From an uncultured Candidatus Melainabacteria bacterium (GTDB lineage Bacteria; Cyanobacteriota; Vampirovibrionia; Gastranaerophilales; Gastranaerophilaceae), in the NCBI GenBank assembly GCA_946186335.1, contig CAMHMW010000002.1:1-33279 (forward strand): a stretch of 33,279 nucleotides of DNA, read 5' to 3'. The notes beneath the pieces were generated by a model that saw only the letters and a program-made list of their open reading frames with translations, did not search any database and was not told the origin of the DNA. Positions 27,418 to 33,279 of the stretch are shown here, piece after piece. A program made the position numbers and the translations under genes. Each line of letters starts with the position of its first letter. The stretch's first letter is position 1.

Positions 27418-28185
27418 ATGTTACTCACAGCAGATATCGGAAATACAAACATTACTCTCGGAATCTTTGACGGCGAAAAATATGTAAACGAATTGCGCCT
27501 TGCCTCGGATAAGGATTTATCAAAAGAAGAATATGAGGTTCTTTTAAAATCCCTGTTAAAAGATTATAAAATTGACAGCTGTGTTATTGCCTCCGTTGTT
27601 GAAGAACTTAGCATTAAATTTAAAAAAGCGGTTGATAAAGTTCTGAATCTGGATTCATTGTTTGTTGACAATGAACTAAATCTTAATGTAAGAATCAAAA
27701 CCGATAACCCGAAAGAAGTCGGAGCGGACAGAATTGCAAATGCTGTTGCAGCATCAAAAAACTACAAAGGGGCTGTCATCGTAATTGATTTTGGGACGGC
27801 AACATCATTTGATATAATAAATTCAAACAGGGAATTTTTGGGCGGAGTTATTGCTCCCGGTATAAACACACAGATTAAATGTTTAAAAAATTCAACCTCA
27901 AAATTACCCAAAATAGATGTATCTATATCCCCCAGAGCAATCGGGCATAATACTAATGAGGCAATTTTATCGGGGGTAATCAGAGGAACTGCCTGTATGG
28001 TTGACGGTCTTATCGCACAATGCGAAGAAGAACTCGGAGAAAAAGCAACCATAGTTGCAACGGGCGGATACTGCGGACTTATTGCAAACTATTTAAAAAG
28101 ACCGTTTGACGATGTTAATCCTATTTTGACATTAGAGGGCTTAAAAGAAATTTATATACTCAACAAAACAGGGGTAAGAGTATGA
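27418..28185 (+). CDS. coaX: Type III pantothenate kinase
   Basis: 'MLLTADIGNTNITLGIFDG', 'GADRIANAVAASKNYKGAVIVIDFGTATSFDIIN', 'FLGGVIAPGI', 'VATGGYCGLIA'. Confidence 0.96.
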   Translation: MLLTADIGNTNITLGIFDGEKYVNELRLASDKDLSKEEYEVLLKSLLKDYKIDSCVIASVVEELSIKFKKAVDKVLNLDSLFVDNELNLNVRIKTDNPKEVGADRIANAVAASKNYKGAVIVIDFGTATSFDIINSNREFLGGVIAPGINTQIKCLKNSTSKLPKIDVSISPRAIGHNTNEAILSGVIRGTACMVDGLIAQCEEELGEKATIVATGGYCGLIANYLKRPFDDVNPILTLEGLKEIYILNKTGVRV

Positions 28186-28589
28186 TAGTAAAAAAAGTCA
28201 GTATGGTTGATTCAAATATCAAAGACGTAAGAAAAGCCGTAAACCGTTTTGCCTGCAACAACAAAAGTTTTGCGGAACGTCTTGTATTTCATAACGGAAT
28301 AAAGGGTGATATAACAATAAAATCCGTTGTTGAAGAGTTAGGGTGTGACATCTTTGACAGAGAAGGGAAAATGACAAAGGACGGATTTGAATCGGTTAAG
28401 GAAATTCTGAGGGTCAATGATTTGCCGTCAGATGCCACATGGTACGATGCCTTAAAAAAATCTCACAAAAACTGGCTTGCATCCCCGTATTGGACATCAA
28501 AAAACGAATATACGGTTTTTGACTATATGGAAAATCCTGATTATGTTGAATTTAGCCACAGAGTTGTTATTCACAGAAATAAAAAGTAA
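28182..28589 (+). CDS. Hypothetical protein (135 aa), ATGA-coupled to coaX
   Basis: Start codon overlaps coaX stop by 4 nt; no recognised domain. Confidence 0.75.
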   Translation: MIVKKVSMVDSNIKDVRKAVNRFACNNKSFAERLVFHNGIKGDITIKSVVEELGCDIFDREGKMTKDGFESVKEILRVNDLPSDATWYDALKKSHKNWLASPYWTSKNEYTVFDYMENPDYVEFSHRVVIHRNKK

Positions 28590-28591
28590 AA

Positions 28592-29224
28592 CTACTTAAT
28601 ATCATAAGTGAATTGCAGAAAATTTCCCATAAGATTTTCATTCCAAACCTGAACATCATCAGGAACTTTCAAAACTGTCGGAGTAAAATTCCAAATATAC
28701 TTTATTCCCATATTAACAAGATAATCAGCAAGATTCTGTGCATAACATGCCGGAACCGTCAAGATGGCTATATCAACGTAATGTTTCCAGACTAATACGG
28801 GAAGATCTTTTATATCCAAAATCTTTTTGTTATTTACTTCTTTACCGATTTTTTCGGGATCGTTATCAAACAGACTTATAATATTTAAACCATAATTTGA
28901 GAAGTTGTCATATTTTGCAAGTGCCATCCCTAAATTTCCTGCTCCGATTATAAAGGCTTTTTTGTTTTTTGAAAATCCAAGAGTTGTTTCTATAGATTTT
29001 TTAAGTTCTTTTACGGGATAACCGACTCTTGTCTTACCCGAATTGCTGAGCAAATTCAAATCCTTTCTCACCTGAGAATCGTCTATTCTCAGAAGGGCTG
29101 CCATTTGTTTGCTTGAAATATACTCGCTGCCGCTTTTTATAAAATCCTGCAAAATACAATGGTAAAGCGTTAATCTGTTTATAACTTTATCGGAAATCTT
29201 TTTATCCATAGAATTATTATACAT
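28592..29224 (-). CDS. rex: Redox-sensing transcriptional repressor Rex
   Basis: 'VINRLTLYHCILQDFI...ISSKQMAALLRIDDSQVRKDL', 'AFIIGAGNLGMALAKYDNF...GLNIISLFDNDPEKIGKEV', 'DIAILTVPACYAQNLADYLVNMGIKYIWNFTP'. Confidence 0.94.
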   Translation of the reverse strand: MYNNSMDKKISDKVINRLTLYHCILQDFIKSGSEYISSKQMAALLRIDDSQVRKDLNLLSNSGKTRVGYPVKELKKSIETTLGFSKNKKAFIIGAGNLGMALAKYDNFSNYGLNIISLFDNDPEKIGKEVNNKKILDIKDLPVLVWKHYVDIAILTVPACYAQNLADYLVNMGIKYIWNFTPTVLKVPDDVQVWNENLMGNFLQFTYDIK

Positions 29225-29255
29225 AAAACAATATTAATGCTATAATAGATTTATT

Positions 29256-29681
29256 ATGAAACACATATTTGAACAAAGAGTTTTTTACGCTGACACCGAT
29301 TCGTACGGTGTTGTGTGGCACGGGTCTTATCTTCGCTGGATGGAGATGGGACGGGTTTACTGGACGGAAATGGTCGGATGGAACCTTGTTGATTTAAAAG
29401 AAAATCACGATATTGTTATCCCTGTTGCAGGAGTAAATATTAAATACAAACTGTCCGCAAAAGTTGATGATACAGCGGTTATAGAAACAGAATTGTTATC
29501 CTTTAACGGATTAACCGCAGTATTTAAACAAGTTATCCGAAACAAAGAAACTCAAAAAATTTATACCGAGGCTGAGGTTACAATAGTTGCGGTAAATCGT
29601 GAGGGCAAGTTATACAGAAGGATGCCGGAAATATTGGCAAACGTATTTGAGAGGGAATTAAAATGCCCGGCACTCGCTTAA
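29256..29681 (+). CDS. Acyl-CoA thioesterase, 4HBT/YbgC-like hotdog family
   Basis: 'FEQRVFYADTDSYGVVWHGSYLRWMEMGRVYWTE'. Confidence 0.9.
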   Translation: MKHIFEQRVFYADTDSYGVVWHGSYLRWMEMGRVYWTEMVGWNLVDLKENHDIVIPVAGVNIKYKLSAKVDDTAVIETELLSFNGLTAVFKQVIRNKETQKIYTEAEVTIVAVNREGKLYRRMPEILANVFERELKCPALA

Positions 29682-30400
29682 ACAAATACATAGCATCCTC
29701 AGGTTTATGTTCAAGACGAGGAGCGGACGAACTTATTGAATCCGGTGCTGTTATGGTTAACGGGAAAAAGATAACCGAACTTGGCTATTCCGTTCAGCCC
29801 AAAGACAAAGTTTTTGTTAACGGAAAAATGATTCATCCTGTTAAACATGAGTATTACAGATTTTACAAACCCGCAGGATATATTACAACATCAGATGATG
29901 AAAAGGGCAGAAAAACCATTTATGATTTACTGCCGGAAAATTTACATCACCTGAAACCTGTCGGGCGGCTGGACAGAGAATCAACAGGACTCATAATTCT
30001 GACAAATGACGGAGATTTAATAAACAGTCTGACTCACCCGTCTGCTAAGGTGCCAAAACTGTACAGAGTTTCAATCAACGGTAAAATTACCCAAAAAGAC
30101 ATTGATACAATGTATAAAGGTATTGAAATTGAAAAAGGCAAAACTGCTTATGCACAGGTGGATGTTCTTGAATGTGATAATAATTCAACCGTTATGGAAA
30201 TTCTTTTATATCAGGGGCTAAACCGTCAAATAAGAAAAATGTTTGAACATCTGGGTTATGAAGTTGTTACCTTAAAAAGAATCCAACACGCAATCTTTAC
30301 GCTTGACGGTTTGAAACGAGGAGAATTTAAACCGATAAAACCTGGACAGATAAAAGATTTAAGAAACTTTTTAAACAGAATAGAGAGCCAAAATGCTTAG
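29663..30400 (+). CDS. Pseudouridine synthase, RsuA/RluB/E/F family
   Basis: S4 domain 'RLNKYIASSGLCSRRGADELIESGAVMVNGKKI'; 'VGRLDRESTGLIILTNDGDLINSLTHPSAKVPKLYRV'; 'LYQGLNRQIRKMFEHLGYEVVTLKR'. Confidence 0.95.
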   Translation: MPGTRLNKYIASSGLCSRRGADELIESGAVMVNGKKITELGYSVQPKDKVFVNGKMIHPVKHEYYRFYKPAGYITTSDDEKGRKTIYDLLPENLHHLKPVGRLDRESTGLIILTNDGDLINSLTHPSAKVPKLYRVSINGKITQKDIDTMYKGIEIEKGKTAYAQVDVLECDNNSTVMEILLYQGLNRQIRKMFEHLGYEVVTLKRIQHAIFTLDGLKRGEFKPIKPGQIKDLRNFLNRIESQNA

Positions 30401-30956
30401 AGTTGCGATTGTCGGAAATATTGCAAGCGGGAAAACTACCGTTGAGGACTATTTGAAAAAGAAAAAATATCCCGTACTTGATACGGATGAAGCTTGTCAC
30501 AAATGGCTTGTTAAAGCGGACGAAATTAAAGAGGCGTTTAAAGATTATGATGTTTTTGAAAATGATGAGATTTCAAGAGATAAACTCGGAAAACTTGTGT
30601 TTTCAAATTCTGAATTAAAAAAGACCCTCGAGGATATTTTATACCCCTACGTAAGAGTTGAGATTGCAAGATTTATTGCAAAAAACAAAGACTGCAAATA
30701 TGTATTTGTTTCCATTCCGCTTTTATACGAAGCAAAAATGGAAGATTTATTTGATAAAGTATTATTTGTATATTGCAATGATGAGATACGTCTGAAACGA
30801 CTAATCTCACGAAATCACTATGACGAGGAATACGCAAAAATAAGAATGAATGCTCAGGGCTCTCAAGATGAGAAAGCCCTTAAAGCCGATTGGGTTGTTT
30901 ATAACAACTCCGTTGTTGAGGAATTATATTTACAAATTTCTAAACTAATTGGATAA
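30393..30956 (+). CDS. coaE: Dephospho-CoA kinase
   Basis: 'VAIVGNIASGKTTVEDYL', 'VLDTDEACHKWL', 'FVSIPLLYEAKMEDLFDKVLFVYCNDEIRLKRLISRN'. Confidence 0.93.
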   Translation: MLRVAIVGNIASGKTTVEDYLKKKKYPVLDTDEACHKWLVKADEIKEAFKDYDVFENDEISRDKLGKLVFSNSELKKTLEDILYPYVRVEIARFIAKNKDCKYVFVSIPLLYEAKMEDLFDKVLFVYCNDEIRLKRLISRNHYDEEYAKIRMNAQGSQDEKALKADWVVYNNSVVEELYLQISKLIG

Positions 30957-31794
30957 ATCCGCTGACATCCGTTTCAAAAGGTGAGTGATTTACCGGAACA
31001 ACAGCATCAATATTTTTTGGCGTTCTTACATTACCCTCTATCGTAACGTATTCCCCTGTTTTGCGGTCAACACTTTTTACAATACCGGTATGGGATGCTC
31101 CGTTTTCCCGCATAATAACTATATCTCCGGGTTTAACATTATTTTTTATTATATCCTGCTTATTTGTCTGCCCCGCAGTATATAAGAATTTATTATTCTT
31201 TATTGCCCAGCGTTTAAGATTTTCACAACGCCAGCTTCCAAAACCTGCGGGCGGGGTTTTGCCCTGCTGCAAATATGTTTCTTTAACAACATAGGTTACA
31301 AAATCAGCACACCATTCCTTATCGTTTGAAAATCTGCGGAATGACCCGTCAAGTTCATTATATCCGACATATTTTTCTGCATTTGAGGCAATTTTTTGGG
31401 CGAACACTTTTGCCGAATTATCAGCAGGTGTTCGTGACGGAGTATTAGATCTTGTCGGAGAAGAAACGGTCGATGTTCGTGAGGTGCGTGATACGCCGTT
31501 ACCTCCGCCTCTGCCGGTAAAATTATATATCTGTCCGAGCGGGGAATATGCTGAATTATTCTGTCCTCCTAATGTCAGATTTCCGAAAATTGAGGCGGAA
31601 GCATCGTAAGGATTTACATTATATGCATAATTCATAAAGGAATTATTGGTATTCTGACCTTTTGAAAAATTATACACAGGACCGCCAAAACTCATTGACG
31701 CACAATTATACTGATAATTGTCGTAAGCCATCAATGTTCCCGTAATATCTGTCCGCTCGGTTATCGGCGAATACATGTTAACAAACCAGTTCAT
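30940..31794 (-). CDS. CHAP-domain protein (putative peptidoglycan amidase/endopeptidase); N-proximal MSFGG motif
   Basis: 'EWCADFVTYVVKET' (Cys), 'GASHTGIVKSVDRKTGEYVTIEGNV' (His/Glu-Asn) CHAP signatures; Ser/Thr/Gly-rich linker; no classical signal peptide seen. Confidence 0.88.
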   Translation of the reverse strand: MNWFVNMYSPITERTDITGTLMAYDNYQYNCASMSFGGPVYNFSKGQNTNNSFMNYAYNVNPYDASASIFGNLTLGGQNNSAYSPLGQIYNFTGRGGGNGVSRTSRTSTVSSPTRSNTPSRTPADNSAKVFAQKIASNAEKYVGYNELDGSFRRFSNDKEWCADFVTYVVKETYLQQGKTPPAGFGSWRCENLKRWAIKNNKFLYTAGQTNKQDIIKNNVKPGDIVIMRENGASHTGIVKSVDRKTGEYVTIEGNVRTPKNIDAVVPVNHSPFETDVSGFIQLV

Positions 31795-31823
31795 ATTTCC
31801 CCGTTCTATTTTCTACTGTATTA

Positions 31824-31853
31824 ATATAAAGTATTTTTCTTGGGAGAAATTGA
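31824..31853 (-). promoter_or_regulatory. Shared upstream element, copy 3
   Basis: Minus strand tcaatttctcccaagaaaaatactttatat, 29 nt before the CHAP gene ATG. Confidence 0.5.
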
Positions 31854-31870
31854 CTTTTTGTTACAAAAAT

Positions 31871-33279
31871 TTAAACGGCAGCCCCTTCCTGAATTTTAAA
31901 CTGCATTTCGTAAAGATGTTTATAGTTTCCGTCAGGAATTTCCATAAGTTGCTCATGAGTGCCCAGTTCAACCAGTTCACCCTCGTTTATTACGGCAATT
32001 CTGTCGGCATTATTTATGGTTGATAATCTGTGAGCGATAACAAATACCGTTTTATTCTGCATAAGGTTGTCTAATGCTTTTTGAACAATTGCTTCAGATT
32101 CGTTATCGAGTGCTGAGGTAGCCTCATCAAGAATGACTATCGGCGCATTTTTAATCATTGCCCTTGCAATTGCAACACGCTGTCTTTGTCCGCCAGATAA
32201 GGATGCCCCGCGCTCTCCGACATAAGTATCTATACCATATTCAAGAGTCGGTAAAAATTCGTCAATATGCGCAAGTTTAACAACATTTTCGATATCTTCT
32301 TCCGTGGCATTAGGTTTACCCATTACAATATTTTCACGAATTGTACCCGTAAAGAGGAAATTATCTTGAAAAACGAAGGATATATTATTTCTCAGTGATT
32401 CAATCTCGTAATCTCTTACATCGATTCCGTCATATTTTATAGAACCAGCGTTAATATCATAAAATCTTGGTAACAAATTAACAATTGTACTTTTGCCGCC
32501 GCCTGAATTTCCGACAAGAGCAATGGTTTCACCTTTGCTGATATTCAGATTAAAGTCTTTTAAAACAGGTATTCCTTCTTCATATTCAAAACATACATGT
32601 TCAAACGTAATAGACGAATTAAGCCCGTTCATTTTTACGGCATTTTCTCTGTTTTTGATATGCGGGACAAGGTCAAACAATTCAAACACCCTGCCCAACG
32701 CAACAAATGTAGCCTGTAAATCGGTCAGGGTTTTACCCAAATCCTTAACGGGTTTATACAGTAATAACAATGAGGTTACGAAAGATGCAAAACTTCCGGC
32801 ACTCATTTGCCCGCTTATAATCAGACTGTTTCCGTATGCCATAACTATTGCTATACCGATGGAGCAAACAAAATACATAATCGGGGACATCCAGCCGACA
32901 CGTTTTGTCAGAGAGATTACCAAATCAAACTGCTCTTTGATTTTTTCTTCAAACTTTTGATTTTGCTGGGACTGAAGATTATATGCAGTCATTATTTTGT
33001 TGCCGATATAAGTTTCGTTAAAATTGGTTGTCATATCACCGCCGACAACCATTGTCGCATTAGAAACTTTTTTTACTTTTTTACGGATAAGGGTAACGGG
33101 AGTAATTGCAATAGCCATAATACCGACACCGATTATTGCGAGTTTCCATGAGTTGTACAGCAAAACCGCAACCAGTCCCAAAATACCAAAGCCTGTCATA
33201 ACAAAACTTTTCAGAGTTTCAATAATATTCTTAGAAGCGGTTTCCGGATCGGTAAAAAATCTTGTAAGAACGATACCTG
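31871..33279 (-). CDS. ABC exporter, fused TMD-NBD (MsbA/multidrug type), 5' truncated by window edge
   Basis: Walker A 'GNSGGGKST', signature 'LSGGQRQR', Walker B 'IVILDEATSALD', H-loop 'VIAHRLST'. Frame stays open past the listed ATG to the edge (GIVLTRFFTDPETASKNIIETLKSFVMTG...). Confidence 0.95.
   Translation of the reverse strand, partial: GIVLTRFFTDPETASKNIIETLKSFVMTGFGILGLVAVLLYNSWKLAIIGVGIMAIAITPVTLIRKKVKKVSNATMVVGGDMTTNFNETYIGNKIMTAYNLQSQQNQKFEEKIKEQFDLVISLTKRVGWMSPIMYFVCSIGIAIVMAYGNSLIISGQMSAGSFASFVTSLLLLYKPVKDLGKTLTDLQATFVALGRVFELFDLVPHIKNRENAVKMNGLNSSITFEHVCFEYEEGIPVLKDFNLNISKGETIALVGNSGGGKSTIVNLLPRFYDINAGSIKYDGIDVRDYEIESLRNNISFVFQDNFLFTGTIRENIVMGKPNATEEDIENVVKLAHIDEFLPTLEYGIDTYVGERGASLSGGQRQRVAIARAMIKNAPIVILDEATSALDNESEAIVQKALDNLMQNKTVFVIAHRLSTINNADRIAVINEGELVELGTHEQLMEIPDGNYKHLYEMQFKIQEGAAV

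Noticed and set aside
28592-29255. Rex autoregulatory operator upstream of rex
   Set aside because: No TTGTGAA-N-TTCACAA-like inverted repeat found in the short intergenic region.
32493-32960. 155-aa + strand ORF
   Set aside because: Antisense to the ABC exporter NBD/TMD, which has all expected motifs.

Overview
AT-rich bacterial window with about 32 genes packed on both strands. Housekeeping genes: rsfS, rpiB, rpsA-like, glyQ, tuf, coaX, coaE, rex, uppP, queD, kdsC, kdsD, an RluB/RsuA-type pseudouridine synthase, a YbgC-like thioesterase and an MsbA-like ABC exporter cut by the right edge. There is also a small flagellar cluster (FliJ, a FliK-like protein, a hook/rod protein), a pair of sugar ABC permeases and two tandem APC amino-acid permeases. 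The gene content (flagella, Kdo genes, very low GC, many Asn/Tyr-rich orphan proteins) suggests a gut Vampirovibrionia/Gastranaerophilales-like lineage; this is inference only. Five items look least described. (1) A recurrent N-proximal S-F-x-[GS] motif occurs in otherwise unrelated, signal-peptide-less proteins: a GH13 enzyme, a CHAP hydrolase, two membrane-like orphans and an HNH-like protein. (2) Two tandem paralogues carry an HNH-like C-terminus and an internal duplicated module. (3) A zero-gap operon holds two orphan membrane-like proteins and a GH13 enzyme with an EF-hand-like loop and an atypical region I. (4) A ribbon-helix-helix protein is followed by a shorter protein with the same C-terminal tail. 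(5) A 30-nt bipartite upstream element with identical spacing precedes three unrelated genes. No rRNA, tRNA, CRISPR array or IS element was recognised.
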